Shown one piece after another: positions 21,597-31,345 of a stretch of 53,350 nt of DNA. This DNA is from Seminavis robusta (Eukaryota > Bacillariophyta > Bacillariophyceae > Naviculales > Naviculaceae), in assembly GCA_903772945.1 (NCBI GenBank), contig CAICTM010000677.1, positions 1-53,350 of the forward strand, in the 5' to 3' direction. Position numbers and translations under genes: made by a program. Under the pieces are notes generated by a model, which was not told the DNA's origin, did not search any database, and saw only the letters and a list, made by a program, of their open reading frames with translations. How positions within the stretch are numbered: the stretch's first letter is position 1; every line of letters starts with the position of its first letter.

Positions 21597-23218
21597 TCAA
21601 TACCCAGTGCAGCTCAAAATATTGGCAGCGGTGGGGTTCTTCTCTGCCCATACCTTGCTTACGCACATGAAGCTGCTAGTAGCGGGATCGATCGCAGGAA
21701 CACAAGGCTGTGCCGTGAAACTGTCGGTCCTCAAGTTGCCGATGGCGCCACAACACGTTGCTTGGTCGGTGACGGTGGTGCAAGCCTTACCCGTTGGAAG
21801 GGCCGACCTTCCTTGATCACCTTTCAAGTTCTCACAATACACAGGGTTGCCTTCATTGTGGGCATGGTCTTTGACCCATTTTTCGCCCATGCAACGTTTC
21901 CCAAGCCCATCTCCGTGTGAGTATCCGGAAGTGCTGATGGAGGGAACGCAGCGCTGTCCGCGCCCTGCATCCAAATCGGCTTCGGTTTCAGTTCCAGTTC
22001 CACGATTATCAATCGAGTAGCAACAGGATTCAGGATCGTCAACATCCTCGCATTTCTTTCCAGTTGGCAAATTAATCACTTGACACTGGCTGTGGCGTTG
22101 GCTTCTGTAGTTTGGAATTTCAATGCACTCACTGGTACCAATCGGATGCACATGTCCGTACTGATCGGCGCATTGTTCTGGGGCATATACAAAGGGTCCA
22201 TCAAAGGCACAGACACCACACGCGGCGTCGCTGCAGCAGACGAATCGGGGATAAGGCTGCTCTTTGCAGCTGCCATCAGATGTCTTGTACCAACCACCAT
22301 ATCCGAGGACCTCATTATTAACGACATATGGTGGAGGACAGAGCGCCGGATTCTTGAAAGAACCAGGAGCGCAGTCACTGCAACCCGGATTGCAACAGAA
22401 GTATTCCCCTTGCTTGGGTGTTGTGTAGGCATTCTGCACGCAATTCCCGGAGCTACTACCGATGGGATGTGCAAACGGAAAGCTCGGGCCGCAGTCCCGT
22501 GGGTCAGTGACAAATGGAGCACCGCCCAAACACTGGTCACAATTTGTCCTGCAGCATTGATATTGCTGTACTGAGCTCAACCGTGCAAAAAGTGAAACTG
22601 CGGGTAAGTCGATCTGTTTCACATCGCTCGAGTGGACGTTTGGTTCGTGTGCATCTTCGTTTCGATTTGCTTACCAATTCGCATGAGGCATTCCCCAGAG
22701 TCCTCCGCCTTATACGAGTGAGCATAGCTGTCGGGGTTGAAGGCACCATTGATGACGCTGCCGGCGGGACACGAGTCCGGAGTAGGGTGGCTGTTTGCCA
22801 AACAGTCCCCGCAACCCGCCTTGCAGCATTTGTAGGTAGTGGGAGATCCGTCGTTCTCATTGCACATGAGGTCCATGAACCCAAGATCGCTTGTGCGCAA
22901 TGGATTGTTGGGCGTGTTGTAGTCGAATTGATGAATCATAGCGTACTCGCACCATGCCTTGCACTCACAGAGAGACTGAAGGTGGGGATGTCTTGAAGCA
23001 TCTTGGGCATTGACCTTGCACCACAGAGTCCCGGGATAACCTCCCGCAACGCCAATTCCATTGCCTGCATCCGGAGTTTCACAACACTCGCAAAACATTT
23101 CAGGCATACGAGTTGCATCTTGTGGATGGACGGCCATCCACCAATTAGAGTCACCCACCACCAAAGGCGGCAACACAAACAAACCTAGACTTGCAAGAGC
23201 GCGAGCAGCGACAATCAT
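21597..23218 (-). CDS. Secreted Cys-rich repeat protein, two exons
   Basis: Exon 1 is 23218-22675 and exon 2 is 22570-21597. The 104-nt intron has GTAAGC at the donor and CTCAG at the acceptor, and the join preserves frame (505 aa). The N-terminus MIVAARALASLGLFVLPPL followed by a small-residue stretch is a signal peptide. The body carries a repeated pattern CC....C..C(18-25)C...(20-25)C, seen at YKCCKAGCGDC, YQCCRTNCDQC, YFCCNPGCSDC and FVCCSDAACGVC, followed by two longer Cys-containing modules each with LPTGK.C. There are more than 40 Cys, no membrane segment and no catalytic motif. I do not recognise the family. It is likely extracellular and disulfide-rich, perhaps cell-wall or matrix associated (inference). 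Confidence 0.82.
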
Positions 23219-23286
23219 GGTGCGTATTCGTTTTGTTTCGTTTCGTTGGAAAGAGAGCTTCGAGACTGCGGAAAATCGAAAATAAT

Positions 23287-23342
23287 CTGTGCTTGATGGC
23301 GTGAGACTTGAATCGAATCTGGGCTTGATGGCGTGAGACTTG
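23287..23342. repeat. Short direct repeat upstream of the Cys-rich gene
   Basis: GCTTGATGGCGTGAGACTTG occurs twice, about 31 bp apart, within 130 bp upstream of the Cys-rich gene's ATG (23218, minus). The position would suit a duplicated promoter element, but simple slippage explains it as well. Confidence 0.7.
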
Positions 23343-23478
23343 GATATACAGTAATAAACCTTACCAGATCCACAAGAACTTGCCTCTCTTGGACCAAACT
23401 GTTCATGAATGATTGAATCATTCAATCACACTTTGTCTTACTAGGTACATGAAATGATTAATGATTCAATCACGTGTT

Positions 23479-23739
23479 TTGTCTTATCTACTGGATTCTT
23501 ACGGACAAGGGCGACGAGTACATACAGTAAGGCAATGTCACGAACCGTACATACATTAGATTTCCACTGTAATTATTTTTGCTGTACCGGTCCATACAGT
23601 ATTTGTAATAGTACCGTGAAAGTAGGGTTTCTAGCTTGTCTTATCTACTGGATTCTTACGGACAAGGGCGACGAGTACATACAGTAAGGCAATGTCACGA
23701 ACCGTACATACATTAGATTTCCACTGTAATTATTTTTGC
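23479..23739. repeat. Perfect 104-bp direct repeat (two copies)
   Basis: Positions 23479-23582 and 23636-23739 are identical by eye. Both run from TTGTCTTATCTACTGG to GTAATTATTTTTGC, and the offset is 157 bp. The spacer contains TACCGGT and GTACCGTGAAAG. Perfect identity implies a very recent duplication or gene conversion, or an assembly artefact. No coding content. Confidence 0.9.
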
Positions 23740-24549
23740 CGGTACCGGCATCTAGTAGCCATATCCGCTTACCGGTAGACGACGGTACGGAATACCTGTG
23801 GCCAGAATGCGATGTACTGGTAGTCCACAGTGCTAGCAAATACGATACTACAGTACTAGTACTTGCTAAATAGTCTAATTGGTTCAGGAGTCCAAACAAA
23901 TAATGAATCTGAGAGTGAGGTACTTGACTTGTTTTTAAGATATCCATGTGAGAGAACAGATTTGCATCTGGCTAACCAGATATATCTTATCTAAATATCA
24001 AGTTTATACTGAGGTCACGGAAGGGTTCCTTTTTCAAAACCAAGTCTCTCTGACGGCAAGGGCAGTTATATCTTTCTATTTCAGCCATTACGGTACCAAT
24101 AAAGAGAATCTAGAGCTGTTCCGCGGTGCTCGTATCAGCTTACCGCGTATACTGGTATGTACCGGTATCATAGCACTAGTACTGGTACGGAATAACATTT
24201 TGTCCTGGTGGCCAGAAACGGATAAACAATCCTCCTTTTGGTTGTTCCAAGTGGCAAAATTGTTCTGAAGGCCACCATCCATGTATCTACGTACTCCAGG
24301 AATGTAATACCTTTAGAAACCATGCATGGCATTAGTTCTATTAAGTTGGTACACAAAAGTAGTAGTACCGGTACAGTGGTTTTGGAGGAAAACGGGGGTT
24401 TAGAGTAGACTATGTAGGTTTTGTCGCATCTTCAGCCCTTGATGCAGATGCAACTGCAACTACAATGTCATGTGGGTAGTCCAGAACTACTGAAACTTTC
24501 AGTCCGCCAGGCTCATATTGCATGGCACATTGTCGCCCGATGTGAAGGG

Positions 24550-24578
24550 TCGACTCGACTGACTCGACTCTCTCGAAG
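24550..24578. promoter_or_regulatory. GACTC/GTCGA pentamer cluster upstream of the LRR gene
   Basis: GTCGACTCGACTGACTCGAC lies 82-110 bp upstream of the LRR gene ATG. Similar clusters sit 78-110 bp upstream of the Ric8-like gene and about 136 bp upstream of the KOW/RRM gene. The shared position makes a core-promoter or transcription-factor site plausible, but this is inference from position only. Confidence 0.35.
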
Positions 24579-24659
24579 ATTTTCAGTCAGTGATTCGGAG
24601 CTGAAATCTTCATTTTCGAGGATGCTGGCAGATTGTGAAGGATCTCTCGCGTCTCCAAG

Positions 24660-27272
24660 ATGAGCAATAACGATAATAACACGAAGAAAAGCAAAGCAAC
24701 GCGACAGCGCGATTTGAGCAATCAAGATGACGATGAGATTGTCGAAGTCGATGTTGATTCCTACGATGCCGGAAAGACGGCTCGAGATCATCGAGCTCGA
24801 GTACTCGGGGAACGCAAGATCAAAAGAGATTCTGATACTCGTACCGTGAGTAACAGTACAGATTCTTACGATACCGATCTGACGTCTCGTCGAACCCGAG
24901 TGCTCGGGGAGCGCAAGTCCAAGCGAGAGAGCAGCACCGTGAGCACAGCAGAAACGTCGTCCATGTCTTCCTCTCGGTTGACACTCGGAGAGAATTATAC
25001 CAAGAGAGGCCTACGCAACAGTAGTGTGACTGGTACGCGAACTGCAATCAGCAGCTACCAGCAGCAAGAGCAAGCACCTCCCCTCGTCTATCAGGTTGCC
25101 GGACCACCCGTCTTGGGTGAGAGTAAAGCCAAACGCCGACTCAGAGCGACCTCCCTCACTCCAGCAGCAGGGGAAGAGCAAGAAGAAGAAGAAGAGGTTC
25201 GCCTGGATGCACTAGAAGATGACCTACTAGAAGAAGCCCCCCAAAGTGAAGAAGATGTGCTAGTCGCAGAAGAAGACCTCGAAGTCTCTCAAGGTGAAGA
25301 TACCCTTGTCGAAGTTGAAGACTTGGAAGCCCCTGCGATCAACGATAACGATGGTCTTGCAGAGGCGCGCCCAGTGGAAGAGAACCCCGACTTACCACAA
25401 GCTCAGCAAGTTGATGAAGCTGCAGAAGAAGCTGCGCAAAAAAAGTCCATGAAGAAAAGCAGAGAGGCTCTAGCTAGGTACTCCCTTGTTGCGATCACCT
25501 GTCTCCTTGTTGGCTTCTTGCTCGGGATGCTGGTTGGTTCCAAGGATGATGAAGCTGCTCCAGCAGTTTCTACCGGTACTGCGGCTCCCAAGCAAAATGA
25601 TTCTGCTACTGCCACCCTGTCACCATCCCTCTCTTGGGAGGAATCTTTTATGCAGAACATGCTACCAATGAGCACAATCAAGGCCATCAAGGAGGACCCT
25701 GCATCCCCACAAGCCATGGCATTCAACTGGTTGCTGGACGATTTTTCCACGCAGGTGGAAAATGATGTTGCCCAGTGGAAACAGCTTCAAAGATTCGTTC
25801 TAGCGACATTCTACTATTCCACCAATGGACAAGCATGGCTCAACAATTCTTTGTGGCTTTCCAACGAAGACGAGTGCTTCTGGTATTCGACAGCTGAGAG
25901 GTCAGGGGGCATCATCCGAGATTATTCTGGTGAATTTGCTTACGAGGCCCCTGATATTAGTGGTGGAACTTGCGGCGTTTCCCCGGCAAACTTGTCTTCC
26001 AGTCAGAATGATGGCGATGACGAGGGCAAGTTTCAGCACCTTTGGCTCAATCAAAATGGACTCGAAGGGCAAGTCCCAGAGGAGCTCTGGTTGTTGACGT
26101 CCCTCAAGTCGCTCTCGTTTAAAATTGACAATTTCAAGGCATCCATACCACCTGCAATTGGTCAACTAACCAATTTGGAAGCTCTGAATTTCGGTGGGAT
26201 CGACCTCCGTGGTAGTCATATTCCAACCGAGATTGGACTCTGTTCCAGTTTGAAGGTCTTCTTGGCTTCCCGCAGTGGATTGAGTGGGACCATCCCCAGT
26301 GAGATTGGCAGATTGTTGAAACTAGAGTATTTCTGGGTGGACGATGAAAACAGTCTTTCTGGTTCTCTTCCTACGCAGATTGGTTTGCTGTCAGACATGG
26401 TAGATTTCCAGTTCTACAATGCAGGTTTCCTAACTGGCCGCATCCCTTCTGAGATAGGTCTCTTGACTGCCTTGACTGATTTGAATCTTTATGCGGCGGG
26501 GGAGTTGTCAGGTAAGTGCAGAAGACGTACGCTTGTCCCAGCCATCACCATGGATTCATGCATGATGACAGCGGCCTCTCATACATCACTTTCCTCCTGC
26601 TCCACCCACCCAGGGACGATACCAAGTCAACTGGGCTTGTTGAGTTCCATTCAATTCATTGGAATGGCTAGGAATCAGCTGACTGGGACACTCCCGACAG
26701 AGCTTGGTCTCCTTTCACCCACCCTGGGTTACATGGTGATTGGTGAGAATCAGTTGGTTGGTAAGTTTGATCAACTTTTGGGAACTACACAGAGCTTGGC
26801 ACCGCTTCTCCCTGTTTTGACTCACGCTTCCTTGTCTTTTTGATTTCGTGAACATATAGGAACCATTCCAAGTGAACTTGGGTTGCTTCGAAACCTTTGG
26901 GAGCTCACAATGGACAAGAACAAGCTCACAGGGACTTGTCCTTCGGAGATTGGCAATATTGGTCAATTTGGAATGCGGACATTTTGGCTGAATGATAATT
27001 TGTTGGAAGGGCTGATCCCTTCAGAACTTGGACGTTTCCCCTATCTTCAGTACTTTTCTCTGAGCAACAATGATTTCAGTGGTGCTGTCCCAGAAGAATT
27101 GGAGCTCCTCAGCACCGGTCTTGTGCAATTTGAAATCTCAGGCAATCCAAGGTTGAGTGGTCTTGTTCCCTCTGAACTCTGCTGGTTGAATGGTACCATT
27201 GAAGCCAAGTTTGATTGTACCGAGTCTTTGTGTGGTTGCAACTGTAACTGTTCCACTGCTGGCTCTCTTTAG
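24660..27272 (+). CDS. Membrane-anchored leucine-rich-repeat protein, three exons
   Basis: Exons are 24660-26511, 26614-26760 and 26860-27272. The introns (102 and 99 nt) have GTAAG donors and CAG/TAG acceptors and split G|TIPS(Q/E)LG LRR units, so the joined protein (803 aa) keeps LRR periodicity. Residues 1-270 are a charged, disordered cytoplasmic tail with a four-fold motif (VLGERK.KR, twice, LTLGENYTKR, PVLGESKAKR). One membrane segment (about 274-294, LVAITCLLVGFLLGMLVG) follows. The ectodomain has an N-cap with conserved W.....W and Cys, then about ten plant-type LRRs (L..L..L.L..N.L.G.IPSE.G) and ends with CGCNCNC. The type II layout is common in diatoms. It is probably a surface receptor-like or adhesion protein; there is no kinase domain. 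Confidence 0.9.
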
Positions 27273-27730
27273 CGCGGAGTGTGGATCGACTTGGCGCTTA
27301 GTTGAATTCTCTTGCTTCTCAATCAATATATACATTAATTTATGTCCATGTCAAGATTTCCAATATTTGCTGTCTCGTCCTTGAAGCGATCAATTACTTC
27401 GGTGGTGACAACGACCAGTGCATTACCCACTCACGACAACGCAACATCCTCCACACGTTCGCACATGGGCCGACACTTTGACAGCCCAGGTAGGCCCAAT
27501 GGGCTGTGATGTTTCCTTTGGAGACCGCCAAGAGCACTGCGTTCATCATTGTTTAGCAATATATAGATACCTCCAAGCCAATCGACCTCGTATTGCAGAG
27601 AGCAGTCTTGATCACTACATGTAATCGAAGAGAGGTGGATCAAAACAAACAGTAACAAGCCACATGGCCTCTGCTGATCGATTGTCGGCCCCAAAAAGAT
27701 CTTGGTGTAAGTTGAAGTTGGGTTGACGTG

Positions 27731-27910
27731 ATTAAATCCTTGAAATGCTATTTTAAATAATTTTATTAAAATAGTTCCTTGTACGAAAGCCTTAAAGCGA
27801 CGGCTTTCGTACCATTGAGAGCTTAAATCCCATCATAATAGCCCTCAGGTTCCGTCAACCGATTGCTCTCACATTTTCAAGCGATTTACATGGTCGAGTC
27901 ATTGAAACTG
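27731..27910 (+). repeat. Dispersed repeat, copy B
   Basis: It carries TTAAATCCTTG at its left end and CTCACATTTTCAAGCGATTT, then ACATGGTCGAGTCATTGA, at its right end, as in copies A (10015-10219) and C (40571-40775, inverted). This copy alone contains the 11-bp-stem hairpin in its middle. Confidence 0.6.
27781..27812. repeat. Perfect 11-bp hairpin
   Basis: GTACGAAAGCC and GGCTTTCGTAC flank a 10-nt loop (TTAAAGCGAC). It lies inside dispersed repeat copy B, about 500 bp downstream of the LRR gene stop. It could be a structured RNA element, but there is no run of T's and no evidence of transcription. Confidence 0.75.
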
Positions 27911-28389
27911 GCTCGTACCTTGGCTATACTGTACCGGACCTCTACGGTAGCATTGTCTGCATTGCGCGAATGTCATTGTTCCTCGTGGGGGTCCGGTGAA
28001 AGAAGTGACAGATCTGCAATGAAAGAAATGGAAGCGCTTCAAGATCTGCCGGGCAAGATTGTCCCGCCGAGAAGCCCAACAACTCCGCAAGAGCGCAGTG
28101 TGAACGATGGATCTGAAGGAACAAAAACAAAGACCCCAGCGAGGGCCCAGCAAGTGGGAGGGTTGTCAGTTTTTCTAGAGGCTTAAATTTGTATGTAGGA
28201 AGTTAGATCTCCCGAAATGTATATTGTGCTTTCGTTGTGTTGGTTGTTTGGCAATTCATGGGCATTTGGTATGTGTAATAGTTGTTTTGGAAATTGTGTG
28301 CGCTACAATGCATCTCGAACGCGCAAGCGTTGCTGCGGCTTTGAGCGCTACAATCGCTCCCAAACTGACAAGCGCTGCTACGGCTTTGT

Positions 28390-30666
28390 TTAGTGGTACT
28401 GGTACGGTTCTTGGTCACTGCCAGCACTGCTGTTCTCGTCTCCTGATCCGGCGGCTTTGCGTTCCCCTCCTGGATTGAGGCTGAACGAAGGGAGTGCCTC
28501 ATCGACGTCGTGGAAACGCCCAAACGCGTTGCGGTCTTCGTCTGTAGACGGTCCCGACATCATCGACGCGGCTGCTTCAAGGTTGCGTTCCCGGCTGTCG
28601 TCCGCGATAGTGCCCACCCGCACAAGCCCATCCAGACCCGAGACAGTTTCTTCGGGGTCTTGTTTGTTGGTTTCTTTCGCACTTGCCGCCACCTTGTCAG
28701 CAGTCGATTCCGGCCTGGGCACAGACACCTCCTTGCGCTCTGTGAAGCGGTGGCTTTGCCCGTGAGGGCACATGTACCGACCAACATCAAACCTGGGGTT
28801 GGCCTTGCAGAAGGCGTCTGCGTCGCCACCATAACAGCTCTGGAAACATCGGCTAACATTTCGGACTCGAAAAAAGAACCTTCGAAGCCCTTGTCGATTC
28901 GTATTAGGTGGGGGTACCTCTGTGATGTTGGCAATGATGTCCTCGACAACGCCTAATTTCTTCTCGGTTGTCTTTTGTGCCTTGAAGGAGGATTGATAGC
29001 GGCAAAGGGAGACCTGGGCAGCCGACTGATCTGATTTTGGTTTGCCAGTCTCATATTTGGCTGGTTTTGTTCGGGCGGGAGCACGAGCGTTTCGATCCGG
29101 ACATTCTAGGATGGGTGCCTGCAGCAGAAACCCGAGATCCAGGGGCTCGGTGACCTCTGTCATGTTCTTCTCAGCTGGAAGGTCCGTCAGGAACGATGGG
29201 AAGTCAGCTTCGTTCGCAGCGGCACTGCCACCGCCGGTTGCATCGGAGCCTCCTCCAGTGCAATCATCGTACAACACGCCCTGTAGTTCCATTGCGAGTT
29301 TCTCGTCGCTGTCGGTACTGTCTTCGTTCCCCTTTCGCCTCTTTTGGGCAGAATCCTCGATCTGAACCACAGCAGGATCATGACCAAAAAAGTCATGGCA
29401 AGCCATGTTGAGGTTGTTCATGAGAACACGAATAGTGTCATCATGCATCAGAGTCGCGTCAAAGGTCGCCAAGGGAAGCGACTGGGCGCTGCTTGGACGA
29501 CGAAATATCTCCGCGATACCACCATCGACCGCGGAAAAGTTCTGGCCGCTGACAATGACAGCAATCCAGCCATGGGTCTCGGATGGGACGACGTTTCGGT
29601 TCCATAGATTGCTGGTGCAGTTCTCGGGAATGGAGGGGAGCCCGGGCAATCTAGGGTGGGCTTTGAAGGCTTTGCATGCAGCCTCGGGAGTTGATCCAAA
29701 GGCAGCATTTGAACCGAATCCGTCCTGGCGGATCTGTGTCATTCTCCATGAAGCCTTTTCGGTGAAGCAATAGCAGAGCTTGATGGGCAATTCCGAGCCA
29801 ATGCTCTGATGATGGTCCGGTACAAGAAATTGATCCACGCATTCTATAAAGCGAGAAGCCAAGATGGTGAGGCTGGCATGAGGCAGGGCGGAAAAGGCGA
29901 CATCCTCCCGTTGCTTGGAAGAAAGACATCGGTTGAGGGCAGATATAATGTCATCTGCCAGTGTCCGTGCCCGGACTAAGATTGGCTGCTGGTTGAGGTT
30001 CTTGCGTTTCTTTTCCTCTTGTAAAAGCGCCTGATAAGCTTCTTGCTCTTCGTTGTGCTGCAGCTGTCGAGCCAACTTTTCGTCAAATGTCAGACAAGGA
30101 TTGGCCACCAATGCCAAGCTGCACCCCTCGCAAATCGTAATGGTTGATCCATTCAAGAAGGAGCAGGTTTTGCACTTTTTCTTGCTGGTGCCGTTGAGAG
30201 AGATCAGATCAAAGCCACTAATGGTGGAACTGGCCGCAACGCTCTCGTCATCATTGCTGCTGCCAACCAAGCCTGGAGGGTGAAGGCTGACAGCAGACCA
30301 ACCAGTCACCTCACTGTCGTCATCTGCCACCTTCCTTTCCTCGAAACACGTCTCGTTCTTGGGTGATTCTTTGCTCTCTGCTGCAGCGGGAGTAGCATTG
30401 GACGGTGCCTCTTTGGCTTCCGAAGACGAGTTGACCTTCATCTTTCCAAAGATAGTGACGGGGATAAAGGACGACTCCTCAGACTTCTCGGTCGTCAAAG
30501 AGGCAACGGCCGATACCCTTTTGTTGGAACCGGCAGAAAAATGAGGCGGCAGCTGAACTTCAACAATCACAGGATGCTGTTTCCTTTCATGATCTTCTGC
30601 TTGCTGCTGCTCAGGTTCGGTGTCGTCAAAGCCAACCTCGGAGAAGGAATCGTCGTCTTGGCTCAT
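28390..30666 (-). CDS. Hypothetical protein with RanBP2-like zinc finger and UIM-like helix
   Basis: The ATG at 30666 opens 758 uninterrupted codons. Around residues 165-185, KCKTCSFLNGSTITICEGCS has the C..C(10)C..C and internal Asn of RanBP2/NZF zinc fingers, though the leading Trp is absent. Directly after it, LTFDEKLARQLQHNEEQEAY is acidic, amphipathic and UIM-like; a second similar helix (SDEKLAMELQGVLYDD) occurs further on. NZF and UIM modules often bind ubiquitin, so a ubiquitin-related role is possible (inference). The middle (residues 225-430) looks globular and contains several Trp, but I do not recognise it. A Cys-containing patch near residues 625-660 (RCFQSCYGGDADAFCKANPR) is followed by a basic/acidic disordered tail. 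Single exon. Confidence 0.7.
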   Translation of the reverse strand: MSQDDDSFSEVGFDDTEPEQQQAEDHERKQHPVIVEVQLPPHFSAGSNKRVSAVASLTTEKSEESSFIPVTIFGKMKVNSSSEAKEAPSNATPAAAESKESPKNETCFEERKVADDDSEVTGWSAVSLHPPGLVGSSNDDESVAASSTISGFDLISLNGTSKKKCKTCSFLNGSTITICEGCSLALVANPCLTFDEKLARQLQHNEEQEAYQALLQEEKKRKNLNQQPILVRARTLADDIISALNRCLSSKQREDVAFSALPHASLTILASRFIECVDQFLVPDHHQSIGSELPIKLCYCFTEKASWRMTQIRQDGFGSNAAFGSTPEAACKAFKAHPRLPGLPSIPENCTSNLWNRNVVPSETHGWIAVIVSGQNFSAVDGGIAEIFRRPSSAQSLPLATFDATLMHDDTIRVLMNNLNMACHDFFGHDPAVVQIEDSAQKRRKGNEDSTDSDEKLAMELQGVLYDDCTGGGSDATGGGSAAANEADFPSFLTDLPAEKNMTEVTEPLDLGFLLQAPILECPDRNARAPARTKPAKYETGKPKSDQSAAQVSLCRYQSSFKAQKTTEKKLGVVEDIIANITEVPPPNTNRQGLRRFFFRVRNVSRCFQSCYGGDADAFCKANPRFDVGRYMCPHGQSHRFTERKEVSVPRPESTADKVAASAKETNKQDPEETVSGLDGLVRVGTIADDSRERNLEAAASMMSGPSTDEDRNAFGRFHDVDEALPSFSLNPGGERKAAGSGDENSSAGSDQEPYQYH

Positions 30667-31088
30667 TTTGGTGGTGGTTTCTTTGTCTGTGTGATAAGAG
30701 AGGGTATCAAATGAATGGAAAATGAGGTCCTTTATCGTGCACTGTTCTCGATTGACACGGATGATGGCTCAAAAAGCGCGGTCCAGGGTCCGGATCCAAA
30801 AAGATTACCAAAATCTCACGCGGAAGTGTAGATCTACTGCGAAGCTTGCATCCAACCCAACGCTGCAGCTTAGGCACGGGCTCAGACGTGTGGCAAAATC
30901 ACGATTGGGATTGTCTCATGCTTCACCTTCTATTTAGATATGCAGCCCAAAAGATTCGATTCTGGCAGGTGACAGATGGAGGGTATCACCTTCTATTTAG
31001 ATACTACATTAGCTACCGTACTCTACTCTAGCCCGGTAGCAGCTCCAGACGCTCCAATGATTGCAGAATCGAATCTGTCTTTGAGGGT

Positions 31089-31100
31089 GGTTTAGAGTAG
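31089..31100 (+). repeat. GGTTTAGAGTAG motif (one of three copies)
   Basis: The 12-mer GGTTTAGAGTAG also occurs at 24397-24408 and 46391-46402. Around this copy and the one at 46391 the similarity extends loosely for about 90 bp (GGGGCCAGGCT, AGAACAG, ATTCAGGA). All three are intergenic, upstream of genes. They are probably fragments of another old dispersed repeat. Confidence 0.45.
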
Positions 31101-31219
31101 AACAGAGTAGAGTAAAAGATGGACGGAAACGCTGCTACCGTACGGGGCCAGGCTCAGGAAACAGAACAGGCGACATTCAGGATCTATCTATATTGTCCAC
31201 CAACTAAACACAATATCCC

Positions 31220-31345
31220 TATACCGGTAGCTACTCTTGTGTCCTAGCTAATAATAGCTAGTATTTACTTAGTTAGTTAGTTAGTTATTAATAGCTAGTT
31301 AGTTAGTTATTTTATTATAGTTAATTAATTAATTAATCTAATTAT
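31220..31345. repeat. AT-rich TAGT/TAAT microsatellite at the 3' end of the Ric8-like gene
   Basis: Runs of TAGT and TTAA units (TTAGTTAGTTAGTTAGTTAT, TTAATTAATTAATTAATC) reach into the stop codon region at 31338. They may contribute an AT-rich 3' end/termination context for the minus-strand gene. Low complexity; no coding content. Confidence 0.8.

Larger units (their letters stand above)
27273..28389. other. Intergenic with dispersed repeat copy B and a hairpin
   Basis: No gene is supported. The plus open frame at 27863-28186 starts inside the dispersed repeat and has no recognisable content. Separately listed are the repeat copy at 27731-27910 and the hairpin at 27781-27812. Confidence 0.4.

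Noticed and set aside
26512..26613. Reading the first LRR-gene intron as coding because the frame stays open
   Set aside because: It has consensus GTAAGT and CAG ends, interrupts an LRR unit, and removal restores G-TIPSQLG.
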